This document shows, piece by piece, positions 27,557 through 37,242 of a DNA stretch of 64,000 nucleotides (within the stretch, counting starts at the first letter, position 1; each line of letters begins with the position of its first letter). The position numbers and the translations under genes were made by a program. The stretch is from assembly GCF_024706985.1 (NCBI RefSeq), contig NZ_JAMCCX010000010.1, positions 27,613-91,612 on the forward strand. Reading direction: 5' to 3'. Under the pieces are notes generated by a model. It saw nothing but the letters and a program-made list of their open reading frames with translations, did no database searches and was not told where the DNA came from. Source of the stretch: Alicyclobacillus sp. SP_1 (GTDB taxonomy: Bacteria; Bacillota; Bacilli; Alicyclobacillales; Alicyclobacillaceae).

Positions 27557-29302
27557 TCACTTGTTCGACGTCATCTCCGTCTCTACTTCCTGGTCGGCCG
27601 CTGGTGCGCGTGCGCCGTCTGCCTCGCCATCCACTTCTTGAGCGCTGTCGCCGGCTACTTCCTGGTCGGCCGCCGGTGCGGCCTCGCCCTCTGCCTCGCC
27701 ATCCCCTTCTTGAGCGCTTTCGCGGTCTATGCTCTCATCCAATTCGCCAGGAGCCTCAATCGCAGTCTGCTCGTCACTTGGCGTGGAAACTTGAATTACT
27801 TCATGCTGCACCTGCTCTACGCGAGTCAGTCCAAGTGTCTCCGAGGTCGACCTTTGAATCTCTCGATACAAATCCGGGTTATCCGCCAAGGAGACTCCAT
27901 AAGACGGAATCATCTCTTTGATTTTCGGTTCCCATTCTGCCATCTGTTGCGGGAAACACCGCTGTAACACATCCAACATGACGTGAACCGCTACGGAAGC
28001 GCCTGGTGAAGCACCGAGCAACGCCGCTACGGACCCATCGGCAGCCGTGACCACCTCCGTACCAAACTGCAACGTACCTTTGCCGTGCTCTTCTGTATCC
28101 TTAATCACTTGAACGCGTTGACCTGCTACAACCGTGTCCCAATCCTCCATTTGAGCCGTGGGTACAAATTCACGCAACTCTTGGAGACGCGCTTCATCCG
28201 ACAGCATCACCTGCTGAATGAGATACTTGGTGAGCGACATTTCTTTGACCCCAGCCGCCAGCATGGTCAGCACATTGTTCGGTTTCACCGACTCAATGAG
28301 GTCAAGTTTCGATCCGGTCTTAAGAAACTTCGGCGAGAACCCGGCAAATGGGCCAAACAGTAGGGACTGCTGTTTGTCGATGTAGCGTGTATCCAGGTGC
28401 GGCACAGACATTGGGGGTGCGCCGACTTTTGCCTTTCCATACACTTTCGCGTTATGACGCTTGACCACTTCCGGATTTTTGCAAATCATGAACAGTCCAC
28501 TGACAGGGAACCCACCATAGTGTTTCGATTCGGGAATCCCTGTTTTTTGAAGCAGCAGTAAACTTCCTCCACCTGCGCCAATGAAGATAAATTGGGCGGC
28601 GTGATATTCTGCTACGCCCGTCTTTAAATTTCGCAATTTCAGTTCCCACATGCCGTCACTGGTCCGGTGGATATCCTCCACACTCGAATTATAATGGAGT
28701 TCCACGCCTTGCTGCGCCAAGTTGTCAAACAGCATGCGCGTCAAGGCACCAAAGTTAATATCGGTGCCCGTCTCAATTCTGGTGGCCGCTATTGGCTCAG
28801 ATGAAGTACGACCGTCCATAATCAGCGGGATCCACTCCATGAGCCTTTCCGGGTTGTCGGAAAATTCCATGCCCTGAAACATAGGGTTATCTTTGAGGGC
28901 TTCGTAGCGCCGTCTCAAGAAATCGACATCTTTCTCCCCCTGCACCAAGCTCATATGGGGTAACGGCATAATGAAGTCCTCGGGATTCTGAATCCGACGC
29001 GTTTTTACGAGGTATGACCAAAACTGTTTGGACAGTTGGAATTGTGCATTGATATTGATAGCCTTGCTGATATCAATCGATTTGTCCGGTCTTTCCGTGG
29101 TGTAATTTAACTCGCAAAGAGCGGAATGTCCTGTGCCCGCATTGTTGAGTTCGTGCGAGCTCTCCTCTCCCGAGCTTGCGAGACGTTCGAACACCTTGAT
29201 TTCCAAGTGAGGTGCCAGTTCTTTGAGCATCGACCCTAAGGTTGCGCTCATGATACCAGCGCCAATGAGAATAACGTCCGTTTTGGTTGTTGTATGGCTC
29301 AT
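27557..29302 (-). CDS. mqo: Malate:quinone oxidoreductase with an acidic C-terminal extension
   Basis: A protein of 581 residues. The FAD-binding N-terminus [18 protein letters not shown] is typical, followed by [16 protein letters not shown] and, near the end of the family domain, the [20 protein letters not shown] region; Mqo oxidises malate to oxaloacetate and feeds the quinone pool at the membrane. The usual family length is about 490-500 residues. Here about 65 extra residues rich in Glu, Asp and Ala follow, containing two diverged copies of a unit built on [16 protein letters not shown]; the DNA repeats with it around 27595-27720. The tail could be a late addition. Start at 29302 with an AGGAAGG-like site. 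Confidence 0.93.
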   Translation of the reverse strand: MSHTTTKTDVILIGAGIMSATLGSMLKELAPHLEIKVFERLASSGEESSHELNNAGTGHSALCELNYTTERPDKSIDISKAININAQFQLSKQFWSYLVKTRRIQNPEDFIMPLPHMSLVQGEKDVDFLRRRYEALKDNPMFQGMEFSDNPERLMEWIPLIMDGRTSSEPIAATRIETGTDINFGALTRMLFDNLAQQGVELHYNSSVEDIHRTSDGMWELKLRNLKTGVAEYHAAQFIFIGAGGGSLLLLQKTGIPESKHYGGFPVSGLFMICKNPEVVKRHNAKVYGKAKVGAPPMSVPHLDTRYIDKQQSLLFGPFAGFSPKFLKTGSKLDLIESVKPNNVLTMLAAGVKEMSLTKYLIQQVMLSDEARLQELREFVPTAQMEDWDTVVAGQRVQVIKDTEEHGKGTLQFGTEVVTAADGSVAALLGASPGASVAVHVMLDVLQRCFPQQMAEWEPKIKEMIPSYGVSLADNPDLYREIQRSTSETLGLTRVEQVQHEVIQVSTPSDEQTAIEAPGELDESIDRESAQEGDGEAEGEAAPAADQEVAGDSAQEVDGEADGARAPAADQEVETEMTSNK

Positions 29303-29457
29303 TTTTAACCTTCCTCATCGCCCATATTCGATGACGCACTTGTTCTGTACCATCCTCCAGTATACCTTTCAACTGTGCAGATTCCCAGTCGCCGCATCTC
29401 GCTCCTCCAAACAAACTCCGAACTTCCCGCAACGGAGTTAAACGGGCAATCACCCGC

Positions 29458-30468
29458 TCAAGGGCGCCTTTGGCCGCTCGGATAGACGCGCATCGCCACC
29501 GCCATCTGCACCGCCTGCAACCCACTATGAAAGCTCGATACCGAGTAATCCGTGTTGCCGTAGGCCCACATGGCAGAAGCGTGATCGCCATCGCCAGCAA
29601 TGTTTTCGCCGAACACACCATAAGTCTCCGGCAACAGGTGACGATTGAGATAAGCCACAATTTTTTTCGCGTGTTGAACTTCTATCGAAACGGAAGCATC
29701 ATACACTTCCAACGTCCAGTCGCCTTCGTGCCAGACAACCATCGGGGAATATGGATTCGCAGCGGAAGAATGCTCCTCATAGGCTGCTCCGACCATTCCA
29801 TGTCCCAAATTGACGGATTGCGACACAGATGGCGGCGGCGTCAGATACGCCGAAGCCATCGAACCCTCCTGATTCGCATAAAGTTCGGATTTCGCAATGG
29901 CGGGGGTACTGAAACGGGTCGCACCAAACGAGCCCACAAGGTCCATCTCCGGTAGAGAAGAAAGGTTTGAGCTGTTGAGCGGCACGCTGCTCTCCGTAGC
30001 ATACAGCACCACACCGTAATTCATCCCGTCACTGGATACCGTCGCCTCCACACCCATGTGCCGAATGGCAGAAAAGGCTTTCGATACCACAGGTGCCATA
30101 AGCGGCATGTGTGCGCCATGATGCTGCACATAGACCATCGCGTCTACAATCGATGGTCGAAATGGACCCACTGTTGTTGTCGACACGGCCGGCGTGCCGG
30201 ACCCAGCAGAAGCCGCCGCCGAACCCTGGTTAGAATCGTTGGCCAATCCGCTCCCGCTCTCCCCTCCACTTTGCCCGGAACTGGTCGTCGCATTCGCGGA
30301 TTGGGTCGCCGCCAGTCCGCTAGCAGACCCAACAGACGCATTAGACGAATGCGACGTGCTAGCACCTCCACTGGATGCCCCTGCAGAGGTGCTGCATCCG
30401 GACAGACACACGATGGCAAATGAGGTAATAGCGCCCATGCCCAAACCTCTTCGAAGCCACTTCGCCAC
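29458..30468 (-). CDS. Lipoprotein with Ser/Gly/Ala-rich linker, function unknown
   Basis: About 336 residues from the GTG at 30468. Signal peptide KWLRRGLGMGAITSFAIVCL ends in the lipobox SGCS; a linker of about 80 residues rich in Ser, Gly, Ala and Thr follows, then a globular part starting VGPFRPSIVDAMVYVQHHGA with VVWHEGDWTLEVYDAS and AKKIVAYLNRHLLPETYG. I recognise no named domain. A longer frame to 30606 would place a basic stretch before the signal and is rejected. It starts 11 nt after the HEAT-repeat gene and is probably co-transcribed. Confidence 0.7.
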   Translation of the reverse strand: MAKWLRRGLGMGAITSFAIVCLSGCSTSAGASSGGASTSHSSNASVGSASGLAATQSANATTSSGQSGGESGSGLANDSNQGSAAASAGSGTPAVSTTTVGPFRPSIVDAMVYVQHHGAHMPLMAPVVSKAFSAIRHMGVEATVSSDGMNYGVVLYATESSVPLNSSNLSSLPEMDLVGSFGATRFSTPAIAKSELYANQEGSMASAYLTPPPSVSQSVNLGHGMVGAAYEEHSSAANPYSPMVVWHEGDWTLEVYDASVSIEVQHAKKIVAYLNRHLLPETYGVFGENIAGDGDHASAMWAYGNTDYSVSSFHSGLQAVQMAVAMRVYPSGQRRP

Positions 30469-30478
30469 AAAGTCACCC

Positions 30479-31315
30479 CTATTCTGACAGACTCCAATCA
30501 GGGAACTTTTTTTGTATCGCCTTCGTCGCTTTAGCGACAGCTTTCTGTACCGATGTCCTCTTGTCCTGCCTGAGAATGCGAAACACTTCAGGGGCATCCG
30601 GCGCATAGCTGGCCCCCGCTGCCGCGCTGAAAACCATCGCCACGTTCCAACGAACCTGTTCGTCCTCTCGCTGCACCCATTCCTGCATCCGTTGAATCAC
30701 CTTGTCCGGGTAACACTGGATGAGCGAACTACCGATGGCAAACGGGCCAAGATTGTCACGCACATATTTTGACGGATCCGCTATGAGAATTTCCAGCAGG
30801 TCCAAGAGCGGATTAGCAAAAGTAGGATTTCTGCTCTGTCCAGCATACATCGCGGCGAGCACAGCGGCACGGCGGATATTCTCCGATGGATGGTGAGCGA
30901 ATGTGACGAGCGCCGGGTAAAATGCATCAAAGTGGTCGGCCAACACCGCTCCGCAGGCGGAGGCAGCCCATTCACGCACTTCCCAGTTGGAACTGTCCGC
31001 CAACGTCTCGAGCATGTTGGCCACGTCTGAAGGATGAACTTCATAACACGGGGCCAACAATGCGGCGCCCACTTCTTCCGCCGTCCAATTCCCACTTTGG
31101 CAAAGGCGGATTGCCATGCCATAACCGCGCTCTGGATTCCCCGAATAATGACGCGAAATCCTGCGAATGGCAGCCTGTTTGACCTTTGCCGGAGCCGTGC
31201 CGGCATGCTCCGTTACCTGAGATTGCATCGCCGCGACGATACCCGAAACGTCGTCCGCCGCTAACGCCTCATCGAGGTTGCGCATCCATTCCTCCAAAGC
31301 CGCAAGTCGCGACAC
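30479..31315 (-). CDS. HEAT-repeat protein (DNA alkylation repeat-like)
   Basis: About 278 residues made of helical pairs. Repeats are visible as VREWAASACGAVLADHFDAF, ENIRRAAVLAAMYAGQ, KYVRDNLGPFAIGSSL and QVRWNVAMVFSAAAG. The spacing and the Trp/Arg residues resemble the AlkD-like DNA alkylation repeat family, but I cannot confirm the aromatic and Asp residues that make AlkD a glycosylase, so HEAT-repeat protein is the safe call. The GTG at 31315 has a GGGGAGGG site; a GTG at 31336 is an alternative. It is followed closely by the lipoprotein gene. Confidence 0.75.
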   Translation of the reverse strand: MSRLAALEEWMRNLDEALAADDVSGIVAAMQSQVTEHAGTAPAKVKQAAIRRISRHYSGNPERGYGMAIRLCQSGNWTAEEVGAALLAPCYEVHPSDVANMLETLADSSNWEVREWAASACGAVLADHFDAFYPALVTFAHHPSENIRRAAVLAAMYAGQSRNPTFANPLLDLLEILIADPSKYVRDNLGPFAIGSSLIQCYPDKVIQRMQEWVQREDEQVRWNVAMVFSAAAGASYAPDAPEVFRILRQDKRTSVQKAVAKATKAIQKKFPDWSLSE

Positions 31316-31515
31316 GAAGAGCCCTCCCCTCGACACATTCTCTCTCTAAGCCCATCTCCTTACAAGCGACCGATTCTCTACGTGCACGATGAACGCCAAA
31401 GCCCTTTGAGCAGAGCCTAGTGACACAGAAAGGTAGTCAAGAGTTTCTAATGAGCGATACCACGCACTCCACATGTGTCGGGAGGTGGAAAGCAACATAT
31501 AAGGTAAAACGACCC

Positions 31516-32988
31516 TCAGAGCGTAAAATTGTAATTGATCTCAACCTGCCCGTCCTCCTGCACTTCGATCCGCTTGATCAGCATCAGCGCCAACTGGCGA
31601 TCCAAGCGCTCCAGCCTTGCATACTGAGCAATATTGCGCGGCACGGCCTGCTCAGTTTGGCTGGCTTGCTCCAGCCCGTTCAACTCCCGGCGCAGTTCCA
31701 GCAACTCGGCTTCAAACCGTTCGAGCGCCGCATGATAGCGATCCTTGTCCCACTCGCCGTCCAGCCACTTATCCTCCGCAGTACTCTTACGCTTTTCCAA
31801 CTTGGCGATCCGGTCCTTCACCGACTCCACGCGCTTCTTCTCCCGCTTCTTTTGCTGTTCCGATGCCCGGCGGATATCGGCGATTAATCCCTCTGTGTCG
31901 ACCTGTTCACCCGTCAGCCGTTTCAGCGAATTCAGGATGACCCGCTCCAAATACGTCTCCCGGATCGCATGTCTGCCGCACAAATGCGCTCCCCGTTTCA
32001 GGTGCGTGGTGCAGACGTAATGCGTATTCCCGTAGTCGCGTCTGACGCAACTCATGCCTTTTCCACAATCGGCACAAACCAGGAGATGCGTAAACAGGTT
32101 CGGTTTCCCCGGCATGTGCTGGATGGAGCGGCGGTTCAATAGCCTCTGGGCGGCTTCAAACAGATCACGCGAGATAAGTGGCGAATGGCTATCACGGAGT
32201 ACAACCCTTTCCTCCGGCGAGGTTTCCCTCCGTCTCGTGCTTCCAAGCGTTGCGACATGTTCCCGTTGAGCCACAAGATCGCCCACATACGCCGGATTCG
32301 TCAGGATGGTGCGGACTGAACTCAGGTGCCAATAGGACGACGCGTTCTTTTGCCCGGAAACCTGGCCGGGGGTTGGGATGCCCCAATCCGAAAGCAGGTT
32401 GGCGATACTCTGCATGCCCATCTCGCCGCCGACATACCAATCGAAAATCCGCTGTACCACGGCGGGCGTCTCGTCATCGGCGGGCACCAGCCGCTTGTCG
32501 GCCTTCTTGTACCCGTAGGGCGGGATAGATCCGGTGAATTCGCCCCGTTTCGCCCGCGCCTTCTCCGCCATCCGAATCCAGTCGGATGTGGTCTGGCTCG
32601 TCATCTGGTAGACCATCGAGTACATCGCCAGTTTGCTTTGCCAGCCGTTCTTCTCGGTATCGATGTCCTCCGACAAGGCGATAAAACGAACGCCCCGTTC
32701 CGCCAACTGCGGCACCACCGTGTTCAGCTCTCCGATGCTCCGTCCAAAGCGGCTCAGGGACTTGACCAAGATGACCTGAAACTTCCTCGCCATCGCGTCG
32801 CGCACCAGCCGCTGAAACTCCACGCGCTTTTTGAAGCTGGACTGCCGTTCGCTGTAGGTATCGAACAAAATCCACGCGTTGCGCCGGATGAAGTCGTTCA
32901 GTCCCTCCTCCTGATTGATCAGCGAGGTGTCCTGTTCCTCAAACACCGTGGACACCCGCACATAGGTTGCCACGTACACGGCCTCCAT
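31516..32988 (-). CDS. Large serine recombinase
   Basis: About 490 residues from the ATG at 32988 (GTG at 32973, with a better-spaced GGAGG, would start at ATYVRVST). The resolvase domain holds the catalytic Ser in YVRVSTVFEEQDTSL and SLSRFGRS; the recombinase domain has GSIPPYGYKK and SVRTILTNPAYVGDLV; a zinc ribbon follows (CADCGKGMSC with later Cys residues), then a long coiled coil rich in Lys/Glu. Such enzymes integrate and excise mobile elements at att sites without a host factor. It lies at one end of a decayed element that includes a replication-relaxation gene. I could not identify att sites. Confidence 0.92.
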   Translation of the reverse strand: MEAVYVATYVRVSTVFEEQDTSLINQEEGLNDFIRRNAWILFDTYSERQSSFKKRVEFQRLVRDAMARKFQVILVKSLSRFGRSIGELNTVVPQLAERGVRFIALSEDIDTEKNGWQSKLAMYSMVYQMTSQTTSDWIRMAEKARAKRGEFTGSIPPYGYKKADKRLVPADDETPAVVQRIFDWYVGGEMGMQSIANLLSDWGIPTPGQVSGQKNASSYWHLSSVRTILTNPAYVGDLVAQREHVATLGSTRRRETSPEERVVLRDSHSPLISRDLFEAAQRLLNRRSIQHMPGKPNLFTHLLVCADCGKGMSCVRRDYGNTHYVCTTHLKRGAHLCGRHAIRETYLERVILNSLKRLTGEQVDTEGLIADIRRASEQQKKREKKRVESVKDRIAKLEKRKSTAEDKWLDGEWDKDRYHAALERFEAELLELRRELNGLEQASQTEQAVPRNIAQYARLERLDRQLALMLIKRIEVQEDGQVEINYNFTL

Positions 32989-33035
32989 CCCCCTGTGAAG
33001 GGATGAGGTACTGCTCGACGCGTCCTGAGTATACC

Positions 33036-33170
33036 TCACTTTGCCCCACCTCGGAACAAGGAGGCCAGCCAGATTTTCAGGATTTCGGCCAGGGTGTACT
33101 CGCCCTCGAATCGTTCCACAACCCGCCATTCCCGGTCGGGGGTTTTGCACTTTTTGTCGATGCGGCTCAT
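33036..33170 (-). CDS. Small protein upstream of the serine recombinase
   Basis: A 44-residue protein: a basic start (MSRIDKKCKTPDREWRVVER) then FEGEYTLAEILKIWLASLF. Small conserved genes of this layout (short beta strands, then one helix with a L-EIL pattern) often precede large serine recombinases in Bacillota elements; the assignment is by position and pattern. GAGGTGG lies upstream of the ATG. The recombinase starts 47 nt downstream. Confidence 0.5.
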   Translation of the reverse strand: MSRIDKKCKTPDREWRVVERFEGEYTLAEILKIWLASLFRGGAK

Positions 33171-33458
33171 GGAGACATCCACCTCGTTTCGTGAGCAAAT
33201 AAAAGAAGCCCCAGACACGGGCCAGGTACTTGTTTCATCAGCGGTTTAGGGTATGGGGTGATAGAATCCGGACCGTTTCGCGCCCCTTGCGCGCACGTGA
33301 CGCAATCAGGGAGTCAATGCATATGGAAATAGGACTGCGACTTTGGGCGCGAACGTGAGGCAAGTGTGCGCGTCAGGGGGCGACAGGCGACAGCGAGGCA
33401 AACGGTTGCCGATACCTTGATTTGCGGCGAATTCGCGGGTTTACGGTGGTGGAGTCGT

Positions 33459-34430
33459 TCATCCTCTTACAAACGGGGGAAGACGGGTTTGCTTCCCGAG
33501 TGGCATCATGTCGCGGTATGTGTCGCCGTCGATGTGCGGAAAGTCCCTCAACGATCCCCGGTATTCCCATGGTCCGTTCCAAACCGCTTGCAAAACGCCG
33601 TCCGTTTCCATTTGGAGTTCGGAAACGGCCCACATGGCTGGAACCGACTGCCCCTTCAGGCCGCCACCCAACAGGCCCTCCCACAATTCCAGAATCCGCC
33701 CGGCACGGTCATCACTCCGGGTGATAAACAGGACATTGGCGGATGGTACGTCGACCCAAAACTTCGGGAGATGGATGGCGTAGTTCCAGAGTTTGTGATA
33801 CAGCGTCCACGAATGTTCACTGCCCGTGTCGTACTCGACATGAAACACGGCAATGAAGCCATCACCAAATCGATAGGTGCCGATGCCGTCCGGGCGCACG
33901 GGTGCCGTCCAACGCTCCTTTGCATCCACGATCGCGTATCGGTCACCGCTGTCGCGCATGCCGATCCACTCCACCAGCCCTTCATTGGATATAGGAAGGC
34001 TCTCCGAAATCAACCTCGTGAAAAAACCGTAGAGGTGCACGGCTTAACCGGGCGGGTTGCCCTGCTGTCGAAGGAGTCCTACACGGGTTCCCTTCGTCAG
34101 TCCAAACGCAAACGGAAGTCCCTCTTTGGTCAGCACCCACCCCTTCACGTTGTGGCGCAGAAAGGCCAAGCGCATGGGTTGTACCCAGTTCCTCTTTCTC
34201 ATCTTGCCGAAAGTCTGGTACATGCTGTCCGGCTGATCGTGCAGCAAGGCGCAAAGCTGGTCGACGGTCAGCATCGTGTATCGGTACAAGGCGAGCAGTA
34301 CCTCCTGTTCATTGTTTCGGGGCGTCAGCAAGGAAGCGGCCTCCTCCTTTCCCTGGCGGGCGGATCGTGTCAATATGTCCCGTGCAGGCAGCTTGGCCTG
34401 ACCGCGCGGTGTGCGGGTTTTTCGGGACAC
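33459..34430 (-). pseudogene. Replication-relaxation family protein, interrupted by an in-frame stop
   Basis: Two adjoining open frames in the same register. The first (34430-34044) has a winged-helix start, NEQEVLLALYRYTMLTVDQL and MRKRNWVQPMRLAFLR, and ends QGNPPG followed by TAA. One codon later translation could resume at GTG 34040 (VHLYGFFTRLISESLPISNE), with LRP-like APVRPDGIGTYRFGDGFIAV, FHVEYDTGSE and the rest of the replication-relaxation fold. The family is usually a single protein of about 280-320 residues, which the joined halves would give. Either the TAA is a nonsense mutation or the protein is made in two parts. Typical cargo of Bacillota plasmids and integrative elements. Confidence 0.7.
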
Positions 34431-34497
34431 CGCCCGCTTGTGTTTTGTTCGAGGTTGCGTTCCTCGTTCCGTGCGGAGTCTTGTTCGGAGTTTGGGT

Positions 34498-34710
34498 CTA
34501 TTGGGGATGCGTGTTTGAATGGTTCCTTGTCGATTTGCCTGCGGGCAGATTCGGCTGTTTCTGAGAGGGTTGAGGTGCCCGCCGGTTCATCTCTTCGATC
34601 TCTCCGTCCACCAAATCCGCTGGGCGGCCATCATGCCGGTCGGAGTACTCGAACGCGCGCTGAATCCACGACTCGTTGTCAACAGAAATGACGTGGGGTG
34701 CTCCTTTCAT
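34498..34710 (-). CDS. Small element-encoded protein with a DGRPAD motif
   Basis: A 70-residue frame starting MKGAPHVISVDNESWIQRAF; the middle reads YSDRHDGRPADLVDGEIEEM and the C-terminus is polar and Pro/Gln-rich. The same motif (RSDKVDGRPADQMDRDIAAM) appears 200 nt upstream in the same register inside a decayed frame, so this may be one of a duplicated pair. No domain recognised. The start lacks a convincing ribosome binding site. It lies upstream of the replication-relaxation gene on the same strand. Confidence 0.4.
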   Translation of the reverse strand: MKGAPHVISVDNESWIQRAFEYSDRHDGRPADLVDGEIEEMNRRAPQPSQKQPNLPAGKSTRNHSNTHPQ

Positions 34711-34878
34711 CGGGCGCGCGATTTGGATATATGTCCCTTCGCGGCCGCGCCGGGAAGCCGCGTCCGGCGCAGTGTTTTCGGCGGAGGGATGGCTTCTTAC
34801 TACTGCGCAAGGCACTCCCCAAGTAGCGGTGCAACCTTCTTCGTATTCGTTCCGCGCTTTCGTGGTCGGTCGGCATCG

Positions 34879-35417
34879 TTATCTTCGGGCACTCCCTCGT
34901 CGTTCGCCGACTTTGCCGGATGTGCTGACCTCCGAGGCGCTGTACATGGCTGCAATGTCTCGGTCCATCTGGTCGGCGGGTCGGCCGTCCACCTTGTCCG
35001 AGCGGCGGAGCACAGCCTCGGCCTATTCGACTTTGCCGGCCGGGGCCAGCGGATTGTTCATGGAACGTCCGATTTTCGATGTAGACGCCGCGCAGACGTT
35101 CGTGGGCCAGTTCAATCCGCGGGCGAATGCCTCCAAAATCAAAGGATGGCTCTGGATGCGGTAGAAAAAGTCGTATGTGCGCGTGAGCAAATCGCGCTCG
35201 ACACGCCGTCGGTCTAGGATGCGCACAAACTTCTCTCGCGAATAGAGCGTCCAGTCAAACTGCTTCAGGAACCTTGGAGCCACTCCAGGCGTCTTGGCAG
35301 TCCGAGTCCCGCCATCAATTGTACGAATGCATGGGCATAGTTCGGGTCGTAGGATTTAAAATCAGACGGCGGAACGATGCGGTAGAACGTCAAGTCTTTC
35401 CTTCTTCGCAGTTTCAT
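34879..35417 (-). pseudogene. Decayed element gene with frameshift and in-frame stop
   Basis: A well-started frame (AGGAGAGG before the ATG at 35417) reads MKLRRRKDLTFYRIVPPSDF, then AHAFVQLMAGLGLPRRLEWL, and ends at 35265. A shifted frame carries on smoothly with FDWTLYSREKFVRILDRRRV and THRTYDFFYRI-like sequence to a TAG at 35023; beyond it the same register stays open to 34879 and includes the DGRPADQMDRDI motif. The order suggests one former gene, possibly the N-terminus of a DNA-translocation ATPase of an integrative element, but that identity is a guess. Confidence 0.45.
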
Positions 35418-35468
35418 GGACAACCTCTCCTCGCAATGGGCATGGTGCGACACTGCTGAAAAATGCAA

Positions 35469-35494
35469 AGGGCGGCGATCCGAGTCGCCACCCT
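35469..35494 (-). terminator. Rho-independent terminator-like hairpin
   Basis: On the minus strand GGGTGGCGA pairs with TCGCCGCCC around a six-base loop, followed by a T-rich stretch. It lies upstream of the decayed element gene at 35417, so it must have ended a minus-strand gene that is no longer recognisable to the right. Confidence 0.5.
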
Positions 35495-35645
35495 GCCACA
35501 GTATCGTACAGTGTCATGTTACCTCCGGGACACCGGAGCCAGGGTGCCATGACGGTGCCACAACAAAAATTGTGATTGGACTTGCTCATCCTCGCCAAGT
35601 GGAGTTAATCTCGGATGCGACGCGTAGGAGAGGTGGAAAAAGCAC

Positions 35646-35909
35646 ATGTGCGATTTGACTCTGGCTTTATTGGCAGAAAAGCTGATTGATGACTTCTATG
35701 ATACAGACGGTCCGTCCATGGGTGGTGCCGGGAACACGGAGGATGACATCAAGGAGCAGTTGAAAGCTCTGGTACCGAAGGACAAATGGAACCTCTTATT
35801 TCTATGGGAGGCCCAAACTGCGGAGGCGGGCGGTGAGGAGTTGCGCCGCTTCGCGGTTTTTGTGGCGCGCATGATGCTCGGCGTTACGGACGAGCGAATT
35901 CACCGATGA
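35646..35909 (+). CDS. Hypothetical protein
   Basis: An 87-residue acidic protein (MCDLTLALLAEKLIDDFYDT, then EDDIKEQLKALVPKDKWNLL and FVARMMLGVTDERIHR). AGGTGG lies upstream of the ATG. The helical, charged character and the lack of membrane segments fit a small soluble protein. I recognise no family. It is the only plus-strand gene between the recombinase element and the split lacI gene and may belong to the element. Confidence 0.5.
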   Translation: MCDLTLALLAEKLIDDFYDTDGPSMGGAGNTEDDIKEQLKALVPKDKWNLLFLWEAQTAEAGGEELRRFAVFVARMMLGVTDERIHR

Positions 35910-36305
35910 ATCCGTCATCACTGTGCGTTGACTTGGCATCCAGGACGCACGGAGTTAATGAACCTCCCTTGAAGAGGAAGCCACAGGGGGGTATCCGCAG
36001 GACGACCAGACTTACTTGTCGCACCTCACCATATTAACCCATACGCTTGCATTTCTTGATAGCTGTTTGCGCTGGCACTACCCCGCTTCAGATGCGGCGA
36101 CTTTGCCTTATCTCGGCCATGGGTGCTAAGATAGTATCGAAAGACCGCTAGGCTCCATCCTCTCACATCTGGTTTCATACATTCCTTAACAAAAATCCCT
36201 GCAACCAAAGAATGGGTGGGCTCGTCTATATAGACGTCAGTTCACAGAAACAATTTTTTGATGCACTTGACGTAGATAAAATATCCACGCTGGGGTTAGG
36301 AGCCT
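35910..36305. other. Intergenic stretch without a recognisable gene
   Basis: About 400 nt with only short frames lacking ribosome binding sites. One small perfect palindrome, CGTCTATATAGACG near 36222-36235, stands out; it could be an operator or chance. Confidence 0.4.
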
Positions 36306-36770
36306 TTACAAAATAACTTTTTCATCGGAAGCTGGCGCGATCTCGTAATTCCACTCGCCACGAAAGTCGTTGCGCTTCAAATTGACCTGTGCGAGCTCAT
36401 CGTCTGAGACCTTAATCCCCTTCTCATACTTGTTGGTGTCGAGATCCGACGTAAAAGTCATACGCTGCAGACTAGTTACTGTACCACGAATTCTTTCTAT
36501 CAGATACGACATTGCCGTAGTTCCCATCTCATAATGCGGTTGGCATACTGTAGTAAGAGAAATCGACTTTACCCGAGCATAGGGCATATCGTCATATCCA
36601 ACTACGCTGACATCTCCAGGTATGCTGAACCCTTCTTCTTGCAGTGCATCCATGAATCCCATCGCCATAAGGTCATTGGCAGCGAATATCGCTGTTGGAT
36701 GATCAGATTGTAAAAGCCATCTTTGTGCAAACTGACGCCCACTGTCCATTTTTAATTTCCATGCGCCAGG
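36306..36770 (-). pseudogene. LacI-family regulator, C-terminal fragment
   Basis: The frame reads GRQFAQRWLLQSDHPTAIFA, then ANDLMAMGFMDALQEEGF, IPGDVSVVGYDDMPYARV and LTTVCQPHYEMGTTAMSYLI, the second half of the effector-binding domain of LacI/GalR repressors. Translation is open to the right up to the IS200-type hairpin at 36780. The matching HTH fragment lies at 38367-38630, so the gene was split by mobile elements. About 130 residues of the middle of a normal LacI protein are missing, so a deletion accompanied the insertion. Confidence 0.85.
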
Positions 36771-36779
36771 TCTAAATCC

Positions 36780-36795
36780 TCCGACTTTAGTCGGA
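36780..36795 (+). repeat. Subterminal hairpin of the IS200/IS605-type element
   Basis: TCCGACT-TT-AGTCGGA, a perfect seven-base stem. IS200/IS605 elements have such imperfectly placed hairpins at their left end that the Y1 transposase recognises. It lies 45-80 nt upstream of the transposase frame, as expected. Confidence 0.6.
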
Positions 36796-36840
36796 CAGCT
36801 TTAGCAAGTTCTTTTGACCATCGCGTGTTCAGCAGTTAGG

Positions 36841-37242
36841 ATGGACACAGAGGTGGACCGCATGGTGGATTACCAAACGGGTGGACACTCAGTATACGAT
36901 ATCAAATATCACATGGTGTGGGTGACGAAGTATCGGTATCACGTACTGACAGGAGAAGTAGCGCATAGGACGAGGGAACTGATTCGCCAGTGTTGCATGG
37001 CACGGGATATCACGATTATCAAGGGCAGCGTTGGAAAGGATCACGTCCATTTGTTGGTGTCTTGTCCGCCGACAATCGTACCGACGAAGGTCGTGCAGTA
37101 CCTGAAAGGACGGTCATCAAGGCTGCTACAGGAAGAATTCTCGCATTTGCAAAAGAGGTACTGGGGACAGCATCTTTGGGCAAGAGGGTATTTTTGTGCA
37201 ACAGTTGGCGCGGTGAATGAAGAGACAATACGCCGAGGATGA
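36841..37242 (+). pseudogene. IS200/IS605 Y1 transposase TnpA, 3'-truncated
   Basis: The frame reads GGHSVYDIKYHMVWVTKYRY, the HUH metal site KDHVHLLVSC, and RRYWGQHLWARGYF-type sequence (here KRYWGQHLWARGYFCATVGA). It ends NEETIRRG followed by a stop. In intact relatives the next residues hold the catalytic tyrosine helix (usually YIE-Q-like); here the sequence passes into an IS3-type transposase remnant, so the tyrosine is lost and the protein should be inactive. ATG at 36841 or 36862 (GAGGTGG site). Confidence 0.85.

Noticed and set aside
33366..34691. Plus-strand frame of 441 codons
   Set aside because: Antisense to the replication-relaxation gene, whose minus-strand frames carry recognisable family sequence; composition is Arg/Pro-rich as in shadow frames.
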